DNA of 64,000 bases, taken from the NCBI GenBank assembly GCA_951812925.1, contig OX638369.1, positions 61,890,228 through 61,954,227 on the forward strand, given 5' to 3'. Position numbers and translations under genes: made by a program. The notes under the pieces are model-generated. The model saw only the letters and a list, made by a program, of their open reading frames with translations, had not been told where the DNA came from and searched no databases. Source of the DNA: Calliopum simillimum (Eukaryota; Arthropoda; Insecta; Diptera; Lauxaniidae). Of the stretch, positions 13,101 to 25,100 are shown piece by piece; the first letter of the stretch is position 1, and every line of letters starts with the position of its first letter.

Positions 13101-16100
13101 CGACGAGTATTGTTTTTGGCTGCCGTGTCTTGGTTTTTGCTCGGAATTTTGCTTTAGAATCTTTTTTTTCCGATCTTTCCGTGGAGGCCAATGCCTTTTT
13201 CTCCTTCTGGTTATTTAACCCCACGTGCTTTTATTTATTTTAAAGCGAATAACTTTTTAACAAATTAAAATTTTGTAAAACCAATTACATATTTGGATTC
13301 AGCATGTAATTCTGCTCTTAGAAAACACTTACCTTTTTTTCTGCACTTCACTGATTTGTGGAATTTCTTTCGTCAGAACTCAGGTTATAACACACGTGCT
13401 GTAGTGGAACCTTTTGCCAAAGTTGCGTTGTATCGATTCGACTTTATTAAAAAAAATTAGAGGCAATTGGTTGTTTAACCCCGTGGCGATTCAATCCCGT
13501 TCTACCCTATAAGTAAAAAAAAAAAAAACAAACAAAAAAATTCGAAAATCTGTGTAAATTTTAATTTTCAAAAATTTTAAAATTGAATTATCTCAAAACT
13601 AGGAAATTGGAGTTGCCTAGTTGTAGCATTGAGGTGACGATATATAATCCATGCTTTCATGCATTTGAGTAATTGCTTCGTTAATGTGACGGAAGTGTGC
13701 AGGGTCTAATAAATATATATACTTACTAGATGGCCCGGCAAACGTTGATTTGCCCTTTTCTGTGGGTGGCGTGAGAATTTAGGGTTTTTTTTTTTGTATG
13801 CGGGTAAAACGCCCCTGGTCCAATTCAACATTTCTTGCATTATCTTTAGTAGGTGCTATGTTCAATCATATTTAAAGTTTCATAACTAAAATAAGTGCAA
13901 TATTATTGAATGTTGAGCATTTCTTTGTATGGAGGGTGCAACACCCCTTGTTTCAATCCTTATTTTTGTTGAGCCCTTGGCAAATACCATATACTTACAT
14001 CTATTCATCAAGCTTCAAATTGATGTCTGCCGTAGCTGCGGAGATATAGCGTTTTGATTATTTTTTTGCATGGAATTATTGTTTGCGGTGTGCAACGCGT
14101 CATAATTTTTCCCTTTTTTTACGATATTAACCTTGCCGAAGCTTAGGCGGCGATATCAGTGGCTTAGGCGTGATGCGATGGCAAACATCCGCACCAACGA
14201 TTTAATATAGTAAGACTAGGAGCTTAATATGGTTTTTATTGGTTATCACTCTTTCCAGACAAAACACTATGCGTCTTTGGGTACCACAACTGTTTGCAAC
14301 TATTAAAGAGTTTGAATTAAAGTCTACAGATGCACCAAGTATGTGTGCCATTCTGGAGTACGGTGTTAACAAAACCGCAAGTTTGGAAAGCATTCCATGT
14401 GAAGTAGTAAGTATAGTTTATATTTAACTCAATTAGAACTATGTATTACTTCCTTAATTTTGAAAGAGCTTAGACATAAAAAAAATATAAACATTAGAGT
14501 GCTCCAAAATCCGAAAGTGTTAAAAAGTCAAGGTACGCGCGATTTTTCTGAATCCCTGGATTCTGCTGATTACAAAAAGTGCTTTGGAACCAAACAAAAA
14601 TTTCGTTTAGATATTCCGCAACGAGCTTGAAGGTACTTTTTTTAATTTAAACGCTATCTCTATTTAAAAATATTTTGAGCCATATTCGGCATCAATAATA
14701 ATAAATCTACTCTTTCCCAATTTTTTTTAGCGGCACTCTAAACTTCAAAATTTGTTAATTTTTTGAGCTGTTTGCACTTTCAAGAACCGATTTTTTTCTT
14801 ATTTTGCTCTAGCAAATTTTTTTTTAAATTTTTATATTTTTATTCATTAATTTATCTTTGAAATTATTTCAACAATTAAGCTATTTGTAACACTTTTACT
14901 CACCAAAAACAATTAAGTATATTTAAATTGAACCTACAAAAAAATTCATTTTAATGTTTTCAAGGTTTTGAAATAAGATACCTTATTGGGATGACGTAAG
15001 GTACCACTTTTTTCTTATAAAATCATTAGTTCCTAATCTTCTGAGTAAAACAACATTCTTTGCAATATTGAAACCTTGGCACTTCATGTTATTCTTAGCA
15101 AAATAGGTGAACAGATAGTTTTCATAGATCTTCTAAGGAAAGTAAAGAAATAAATAAATCAAAAAGAAACTATAATTGCCATTTTCGATGTATTTGTTAA
15201 TACTGATTCTGAATTCGGTCTCAAAATTGCTGTATCTTGTTCGGTTAAGGAGATATTTTAGCACAAAAGTATAAGAAACACCGTTTTTGCTCTTTTTAAA
15301 ATGATATTACACGTCAAGGTTATTATCAGCCACAAAAAGTGGTATAGTGGTTAAAATTGCCAGTCTGTTTCTTTAAAAATCAATTTAAATTATACCGATA
15401 TCTTTTTTATGCTCGTAGGCTGTCTCTTTTAACTTATGGTGAAGAGTATCATGTGATATGGTAAAAGTTGTGAATATCACCAAATGATTTAGTGGTCAGG
15501 AATGGCCGAATGAAAGAAGAGGTCACACGAGGTCGTGTGACATGTCAGAATGGCCGTGTCGCAGATAATGTTTGATCGTCAATCAACAATATGTTGGTTG
15601 GATGGAGTTTCACTACTGTGCTTTAAAATACTTTTTGAAAAAACTTGATTATAGAAATGTATTTGATTTAATTGTTAAAATGGAAAATTTGATTTGAGAA
15701 ATTATTAGAAAATTTGAAAGGAAGATAATAAGTTTACGTTTGAAGCAAGAAGTACTGAAAAACCATCACGATTAAATGAATTCGCCGACATATGTATATG
15801 TATATGTAGATTAATCACTGAGAAAAAATATACCAGAAATGCAAAGAACCTAACCCTTTTATGGAATAAGGTGCTCCCGCGACGATTAATGGAAAAATTT
15901 GTGGTGTTCTCGTGCTGAAAGCTCTGAGAAAAACGATGATGATGGACTAAACTGTAAAAGTAGATGGTGATTATGAATGATAACTCCCACGTTGATTATG
16001 ATGGATGATGACTCACACGTTGACAAAAAATGGTGGTAACGTCGGCAATGGTATAACGCTAACGATAACCAGCTCAAAAATATCCGGCTCGAAGGACCAA

Positions 16101-19100
16101 AATGTTTTTACCATCGGTCCTTGCCAACTTTGATCATTATCGAGGATAAATGCACAATAAATTCGCCGCACTCCAATTCCAACCAAAAAAAAAAAAAACG
16201 CTGCGCAGATTTGTGATGTAAAATAAAATACTCGGAATTCTTTTCACGTTATAAATTTTAATTTAACTAATTAAAATGGATGCTTTTACAAGTCTTTGTA
16301 AAACTTATTGTTAATTAATAGGCTAAAAATATGCTTGTAAACTAAATTTATTAGGTTTCAACGAAAGTTGACTCCTGAGAACCCGCGAACCAAAATACTT
16401 CCATTTATAGCAGAACGTCAAAAAACCGAAAAAAAGAAATCGGAACTGCCAACTTTTCCAATGAAAATACCATTCCATTTTTCAGTGTTCCACATAAGTC
16501 ATAGATATTGAGATGTATTTAGACATTCCTTTTTATTGAGGGGCCGTTCACACCATCAAAAATGTTCACTTAAACAGTGCTGCTAAACAGAATTGGGAAA
16601 GAGCCCAACGGGAGGAAATGAAGCTGCTTTCAAAAAGAGCGCACTAGAAGCACATCTTTGGTAGCATACAAAATTTTGCAAATTCTATTTTTTTTTATTG
16701 CTTATAAAAGTTAGTAAACCTACCAAAAGTCACAGAAAAAAAGTAAGCTTGCTTCCGCTTCCCGTTGGGAGTAGATTAACTATTATTAATGCAGAATTTG
16801 GCCTAAAATATTCTTAAAAAAAATGCAATTTAATTTTTGCAAATACTTATCTATATATAAATAGGCAAACGAAATCGGTTCAGTCCCTGTTTCTATACCT
16901 AAATGTCAACCGATTTGTTTAATTTTTTTTTTGTTGGAAAGGTTGTGAGGAGGAACAGTGCATAGGACTATATTTTTTTTTAAAGTGGGCGGTGCCACGC
17001 CCCTAAATGGAAAAAACGCTCTCACGGCTAAACCGCTACATTGATTTTAACAAAATTTGGTATGGAGATAGGGTTAGCACCAAGGAACGATAATATGACC
17101 ATTATGTTTTCCAGTGGGCGGTGCCACGCCCCTAAATGAAAAAAACGCTGTTACAGCTAAACCGCTGCATCGATTTCAACGAAATTTGGTATGAAGATAG
17201 GGTTAGCACCAAGAAACGATAATATGACCATTATGTTTTTAAGTGGGCAGTGCCACGCCCCTAAATGAAAAAAACGCTGTTACTGCTAAACCGCTGCATC
17301 AATTTCAACGAAATTTGGTATGAAGATAGGGTTAGCACTAAGGAACGATAATATGAACATAATGTTTTTCGGTGGGCGGTGCTACGCCCCTTAATGGAAA
17401 AAACGCTCTCACGGCTAAACCGCTGCATCGGCTTCAACGACATTTAGTGTGGAGATAGGATTAGCACTAAGGAACGATAACATGACCATTATGTTTTGAG
17501 TGGGCAGTGCCACGCCCCTAAATGGAAAAAATACTGCAAAAAAACTGCATACGGTTTCTATGAAATTTGGTATAGATATAGAGTTAGCACTATATAGCAC
17601 GATAGCATGATTGATTTTTATGAATTTTGGTATAGAAAGATATCAAAAACTGTTTGCTCTTTAGTAGTAGTTACACGCCTCTAAATAAAAAGTACGATAT
17701 TGCAACTTAGCTGCTGCACCGATGCAAATAACTCGAACCAAAAGGAAGAATATTAAAATCTTTTTGTGTTTTATCGACCAAGGAAGGGGATAAAAACTTT
17801 TTCCTTTATTTTATGGTCAAATCGAAATGGTCGAATTTCGGCCACAAGGCGAACTCTAGTCTGATTAAAAAGATATAGCGTTTAAATTTATAAAAGTACT
17901 CAAAAACTCAAAAATTCCTAAAAAAGTACCTTCAAGCTCGTTGCGGAATATCTAAACGCCATTTTTTTTTTTTTTTGGTTCCAAAGCACTTTTTGTAGTC
18001 AGCAGGATTCAGAAAAGTCGCGCGCACCTTTCAACACTTTTGGTTTTTCCACACAAAATTTGGACTACACTAATATAAGTACGTACATTAGGCATGCGCT
18101 TACTTTACGATTTTCTGATCTTCGTTAATGCCGCCCCCTGAAATCCTTCTAATGGTCATATAAACAAATACTATGAAGTTTCACGGCGATCGGATAAGGA
18201 TAACCCGGCCCTCAGGCAAAAAATAATGAAAATTTTTTTTTAACTACATTAAATAAGTCAAAGCAAAATTTTGTCTTATAGCAAATTGAAATACCTTTCT
18301 AACAAGCTATAATTGTTTAAAATCGGGTAATAAATACGAATTCTATGAATTTTGCGGCAATTTTGCTAAGGACGATAAAAGAAAAATTCATAGAATTCGT
18401 ATTAATTACCCGATATTAAACACTTATAGCTTGTTAGAAAGGCATTTCAATTTGCTATAAGATAAAATTATGCTTTGACTAATTTAATTAAGTAAAAAAA
18501 AAATGTTCATTATTTTTTGCCTGAAACTTCAACTTGACCTTGACCTCCCTTGAGGGCCGGGTTATCGTTATCCGATCGCCGTGAAACTTAATTGTTTTTG
18601 TTTTTATGACCATTATAAGGATTTCAGGGGGCTGCATCAACGAAAATCAGAAAATCGTAAAATAAGCGCATGCCTAATATATAAGCTGTATCCGTATTAA
18701 GTCTGCTGAAGCGAGTTTGTGACTGAAATTCGTGGTCAGGAATTTTATCTGAAGATCGCATTCTGTAAGTTGGTTTGAGCCTTTGCTTCTGCATTGAGTG
18801 ACCATCTGTCCCATTTACTCTGGACATATCCCTGAATTTTGATAAACGTTCTGGCGTATTCGTATCGAACCAAAATATCCCCAAATTCTGCGAGAAATTT
18901 TTTTATTTATACACGCAAAAAAATGATCCGGAAAAAATGATTTTCAAATAGCACAAAGTGATAATAATCTCATGAGCAATCACGGTTTGTTCCAGTAATT
19001 CAATTACTTTACTGAATTCTCATGAAAAAGTAATGGCACGAAAGTAAAATATACGGTTTAAACTCCAAAAAGTACATCGCATGAAAAAATAAATTCATCG

Positions 19101-22100
19101 TTATATAAATGTTTTTTATTTACTTTTAAAATCTAATCCACTCTGTTTAACCCTGGTGAAAACTTTTTTTTTTTAAATCGGCTAGGGAGCTATTCAAATT
19201 TCCGGGTCGCATTTCAATTTAACTGCAGTGACTTATTCAAAATGTCATGTTTAGAGTTTTGGACGCCAAACGCTATCTACATATTTCGAGATGCATTGGA
19301 TCTGTTTTGAGTTGACATATTAATCGTTAAATAGTATAAAAAGTAATTCTAAACGAAACTTAAAGAACTTTAACCCGAAAATTTCCAAAAATTATACTGA
19401 ACTATCTTTTTTCAAGTACAGAATTCAATTTGCCATAATTTCGACAATTCATAAAATTTTTTCGCGTTTTTTGGGTTGCCTTCAGAATTTTAGCCTTTAT
19501 TCAATGGTATTAAAAACTCAAATTTGACCTCTGTACGGTGGGAGAAATGCGATATCTAGCGAAATTAAGTTAACTAGTATCGCCGGTGGCCAAACTTTGG
19601 CCTTTTACTTTGAGATAAATACACTTTTTCCGAGTGCCGTTTGGTACAAAAGAAAGCCAGAATATTGAGTATTCATTAATCGTAGCAACATTTTTTATAT
19701 GCAGCAAGCTCAGTATAATATCGGTAGAGTCCAAAAGTATCGAAAAATATCCTAAAAGTATCGAAAAACATCCAAAATATCGAAAAGAGCTCAAAAGTAT
19801 CGAAAAACATCGGTATGTATATCGGTGAAAGTCCAAAAGTTTCGAGAATCATCCAAAATATCGATAAAAGTCCAAAAGTATCGAGAAACATCCAAAACAT
19901 CGGGAGAAGTCCAAAAGTATCGAGAAACATCCAAAATATCGGTAAAAGTCCAAAAGTATCAAAAAACATCCAAAATATCGGTAAAAGTCCAAAATATCGA
20001 AAAACATCCAAAATATCGGTAAAAGTCCAAAAGTATCGAGAAACATCCAAAATATCGGTAAAAGTCCAGAAGTATCGAGAAACATCCAAAATATCGGTAA
20101 ACGTCCAGAAGTATCGAGAAACATCCAAAATATCGGTAAAAGTCCCAAAGTATCGAGAAACATCCAAAATATCGGTAAAAGTCCAAAAGTATCGAGAAAC
20201 ATCCAAAATATCGTAAAAGTCCAAAAGTATCGAAAAAAATTCAATATATCGATAAAAGTCGATAAGTATCGAAAAACATCCAAAATATCGATAAAAGCCC
20301 AAAAGTATCGAGAAACATCCAAAATATCGATAAAAATTCAGAAGCATCGAGAAACATCCAAAATATCGGTAAAAGTCCAAAAGTATCGAGAAACATTCAA
20401 AATATCGGTAAAAGTCCAAAAGTATCAAAAAACATCCAAAATATCGGTAAAAGTCCAGAAGTATCGAGAAACATCCAAAATATCGGTAAACGTCCAGAAG
20501 TATCGAGAAACATCCAAAATATCGGTAAAAGTCCAAAAGTATCGAGAAACATCCAAAATATCGGTAAAAGTCCAGAAGTATCGAGAAACATCCAAAATAT
20601 CGGTAAACGTCCAGAAGTATCGAGAAACATCCAAAATATCGGTAAAAGTCCCAAAGTATCGAGAAACATCCAAAATATCGGTAAAAGTCCAAAAGTATCG
20701 AGAAACATCCAAAATATCGTAAAAGTCCAAAAGTATCGAAAAAAATTCAATATATCGATAAAAGTCGAAAAGTATCGAAAAATATCCAAAACATCGGTGA
20801 AAGTCCAGAAGTATCGAGAAACATCCAAAATATCGATAAAAGTCCAAAAGTATCGAAAAATATCCATTATATCGATAAAAGTCCAGAAGTATCGAGAAAC
20901 ATCCAAAATATCGGTAAAAGTCCAAATGTATCGAAAAACATCTAAAATATCGGTGCAGAACGTCGACAGAGCGCAACGAAACAGGTTTCGTGCAAGCGAG
21001 AGAAAAACAACAACAACAAAATTTCTCTCACTCCACTGTCTCATTCACTTTCTTAACAACACAGCATAACATTGTGCATGCTGTTGTTGTTGTAATTATA
21101 TGGGAAACTTTGATCCTGTTTTTAAATACCTTAATGGCAACTTATGAGGATAATTTCTGGATTCGTGGATTCTACACCGCAATACCTTTCATATAAAAAA
21201 AAATATCGAAAATCGGTTAAATGGTTAGCTCGCAAAAGGGAGGCAAAAAAAAACTGTTCACGTATTGATATATAGATAACTCCCGAAAAAAGAGAGCTAA
21301 TAATACACACAAATTTGGGAAATTATGTCTTTTCAGCATTTTTTTATTGTTGTTGTGTGTTGTGCGTGTAAGCTATAGGCCAATAATGATTAATATTTGT
21401 GGTGCTTTAATTCCTTCATAATATACATATAATGCTATATATTAAAATAATACTACTCGGAATCTGAGCTGTCACTGTTCGACAATGTAGATTGCAAATC
21501 AGTATCTGAAAGAAGATCCAAGTATAATATCTCTATCCAGCATAATATTTTTACTTGAATGGCTAGAAGTACTTTTAGATAAAGTTGATATTACAGGATC
21601 TGTTGAAAATAATAGTGCATGCAACAAATTCTCCATGGTATGCTGTCGAGAAGTTTTGCGAGTGTGATGCTGGCGAAAATTTCGAACGTCTTTATCACAA
21701 GCCCCCAATTCTTCCTTGCACATCTTGCCGATTGAGAGCCCAACATTTTTTATTCTATCAGCTCCGTGTATTAACCCATTAAGTCCGAGAGTGAACCAAA
21801 CGACGTAAAGCTTTGATTTGCTGTAGGAAGTCTTCAAATGACTCAATGAGTATAAAAAGAAGAAAAAAAAAATTATTGATTATCCCACTTGACCTTGGGA
21901 GGCGGTAGCTTATACGCTACGCTCGGCCATATCAGTATAATTTTTTGAAAATAATTGGGAGACCCAATTATTTTATAATCATAACAAAAAAATTTTATTT
22001 CAGGCAAAAAAAAAGTAAAAGCTACATTTGTTTGTAATAAATTATAAACTAAGAATAATCAAGAATTAGTTTTTTTCCGCAAACATAAAATGGTATTTTA

Positions 22101-25100
22101 GAAAACAGGCTACACACAAGCCCACATTGCATTTCACACATTCAGTTTGACATTGAGTAGTGCAGTCTGATCCCTTACATCAACGTCGTTTTTTATTGGT
22201 AGTAACCCCAACAAAATGTCCAATGCAATCAAATCTGGCTTCATCTTCCAATTTACCAGTTGGTTGCCGATAGCCACTTGGAGGTCGCGGAGTATTGAAA
22301 GAGCGACAGAATTTATTTGATATATTTCGGCGAAATTGAAGTTGCGTATAGTTATGACCAGCTTTTCGAGATAACAGTCAAGCATTCTGTATGGAAACAT
22401 CCACTAACCAAGTGAAAATGGAGAACCACCACTTTTTTCCTCTAGCACCGATTCTATGTATAAGCATTAGCATTTTGTTCCATACGATCAACTCCACCCA
22501 TGTACTGATTATACTGGGCGATAGCCAGTGGTCGTGGGATCTGAATGCGTTTATGATGGATTCGTAAATATCTTGTTACGGAATATTTTGTTTTCTTTTT
22601 TTTGCTTGAAGGGATCTTGGAGCGGCTATTGATTGGTTTCCTCTTTTTCGACACAAACGTGGTGGTGTTAACTGTAGAGGCTCGTGTGCAGAAACACTGG
22701 GGTTTGGCAACTGTAAATGCACCTCAAGTGTATGTCCCTGCTGTTCTTGCAATTTTGCGTCCAAACAGTTTGAAGTAGATGGTGACGGTGCTACTGGAAT
22801 GGATCTTTGAGAGGATATTGGTTGGTTTCCTCTTTTTCGAAGTAATTGTTGTGGTGTTAATTGTGGAGACTCTTTTTTTTTCTTTGCTTGAAGCGATCTT
22901 GGAGCGGCTATTGGTTGGTTTCCTCTTTTTCGGAGCAAATATGGTGGTGTTGATTGTAAAGGCTCTTGTGCAAAAAACCTTGGGCTTGACGACTGTAAAG
23001 GTATTTCAAGATTGTTGACCTGCTGATTTTGCAATTCCATGTTCAAGATGTGCGATGTAGATGGTGACGGTGCTGTTAAACTGATTAGGTCAACATCTAG
23101 CACAGTGTATGAGTTGTATAAAATTTCAGTCACTTTCGATGGGCTCCACAATATCTCTAACTCTTCATCTTCCAGTGGCGATTCAGGTCGTCCACCTCTA
23201 AATATCATTTCTATCGGCTGTTGGAGTTGATGGCTTGTCAAATTAAAAAATGTTCCGCAGCCTTCTTCATCACCAGAATCTTCAGGCGACATACACTCTG
23301 AAGCTGGTGGAGGCTCAAAGTATGCTGCTTCGATCACGTCCTCTTCTTCAGACCAATTCTCGAGATACTCTTGAATCTCCAAAGCTGACATATAGTACCT
23401 AAAATTGTGAAATGCCAGTATAATTTCAGTACCGAGGAACACACACCAATCAAATCGAACTGTCGTGAACTCAAAAAAAAGGTGTCATATACGCCGCATG
23501 TAAGTATGAATTACCAAGCTTTACCACTTTTCTAATTAGAATATCTCCTAAGCCATAAGTCGTACGAAAACCGCTTTCAGCACTTTTTTTTAGGAAATCA
23601 TCAGGGCTACAGAAATGTCTTGAACTAATTTTCTGAAAAAGTAACCGTTTGCGAGATATTTGCAAAAAAAATGATTTTTGTGACCTTTGACCTTGAATAA
23701 CTTACGACCCAGACAAAATATTTTATGGGACTTTTGAGACAATTTTTAGAACACTAAAATGAAGGTGAATACGAGTTTTCAGCTTTTTATCTCTCATTCC
23801 GAGGTAAAACCCTAATTTGACTGCCCTATTTTATCAAAAATTAGTCGAACCTATTTAAATTTTTTTTTTTTTCTTATTTAGTTAGTACTTACGAGTAAAT
23901 TGATACCTTTATTTTTTCTGAGTTCACTGCAGTTTGATTTAAATTTGTTCTTGCGTAACGGGGCGCGAATAGACGAGCGCAGCGTATACGGTAATATAAA
24001 AAAAACACATGTAGTACTGCGAATGACCGACTGCAGCGTATACGCTACCTCACACTTTTGGATCCCTAAATCCACACTATATCCACCAAATTTAAATTTA
24101 TAACTATTAGTTTTAATTCGTTAAACAATTACAAACTGAAAGCCATTGGATTTTGGAACATTTTAAAAAGAATACATAGATAAAATATTCACTTACGATC
24201 TGCGTGCTGCCATTTTTTTATTTTTTCACTTTTTTTAGAGATCACTCACTTAAAAAACACTGTTTACGACCGAAATGCAAATCGCGACTGAAGTAAAAAC
24301 ATATTTTCATGGACTGCTAGATATCCCTGTTCAAATTAAAATGCATGTCACCGTTGTTTTTTTGCGAGCGGAAAGTTTTAACGGTAATTCATTTTGGTAT
24401 GTCTGCGGAAGCGTATACGCTGCAGTCGGAATGAATGGGTTAATATTTTGTGAATAGAGCTAGGCATGTAAAACCATGGATAAACATTAACAAAAAATGC
24501 TTGCAGTTTCGTACGCATACTGGCGAAAAGCATCTGTATTTACTGAGTACCCACAAGCCGTGTAATTCAAAATTTCTTCACTAACGCTGGTTACTTGTGA
24601 AGCCAAAAATCGTTGTAAAAATAATCTTCTAGCTGTGTCTCCGTTTTTTGTATTTCCGGTAGTTATCACAAAAGTCTCTAAAATCATCTGATACTCGCCA
24701 TTTTTGTCTGTTTTTTTTTTTTTGTTATTATCATGTGTCAAGTTTTGCAGCCACATGAGGTAAAAGAAGTTTATCCTTTAAAAGGAAAAGTTTCTTCAGC
24801 TGAATTAGACTACGGCTTTACATTTTTAAACCTTGAATAAATCTCTTAATCAATAAATATTTTAAAATTTGTAAGCTCAATTTCCGATTTGTTCTGGGAC
24901 ATTGTTGGGATCTTCATAACGCCTACAAATGAAAGTGTATTTTAACACAAACCTTATAGAATATGGAGCTTAATTCAAGCTGTTTTAAATTTACTGCACA
25001 TTAAGTAATGCTGTTTACACTAAAAAAAGTATTGAATCTTTTTAAGTTTTGGTCTTGTTATAGTTCTACATGTTAATAAAACTTATTTTTTTCGTTTAGA

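Larger units (their letters stand above)
14497..18058. repeat. 3.5-kb inverted-repeat element in intron 7 of copy A
   Basis: Arms of about 165 bp: 14497-14655 mirrors 17875-18058, sharing AAAAAGTGCTTTGGAACCAA and GATATTCCGCAACGAGCTTG. The inner ends also match (AATTTAAACGCTAT). The interior to 16849 has no ORF over 65 codons; the rest is a Helitron insertion. Superfamily unknown. Confidence 0.65.
21775..24439 (-). mobile_element. piggyBac-like element at TTAA, decayed
   Basis: It is bounded by TTAA|CCCATTAAGTCCGA (TTAA at 21771-21774) and TCGGAATGAATGGG|TTAA (TTAA at 24440-24443): TTAA target and CCC/GGG ends are diagnostic of piggyBac. The inverted ends share CCCATTnAnTCCGA. Removing 21775-24439 plus one TTAA joins two halves of another minus-strand ORF in frame, confirming both ends to the base. 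A palindromic TATACGC-type motif recurs near both ends (about 21910, 23980, 24033, 24408) and could be a transposase-binding subterminal repeat. Confidence 0.87.

Noticed and set aside
19729..20955. CRISPR-like array
   Set aside because: Units are contiguous without unique spacers, and the window is eukaryotic.
19676..21044. Long ORFs (up to 338 codons) across the 39-bp array on both strands
   Set aside because: They only reflect a repeat unit divisible by three; the predicted peptides are pure 13-residue repeats in several frames at once.
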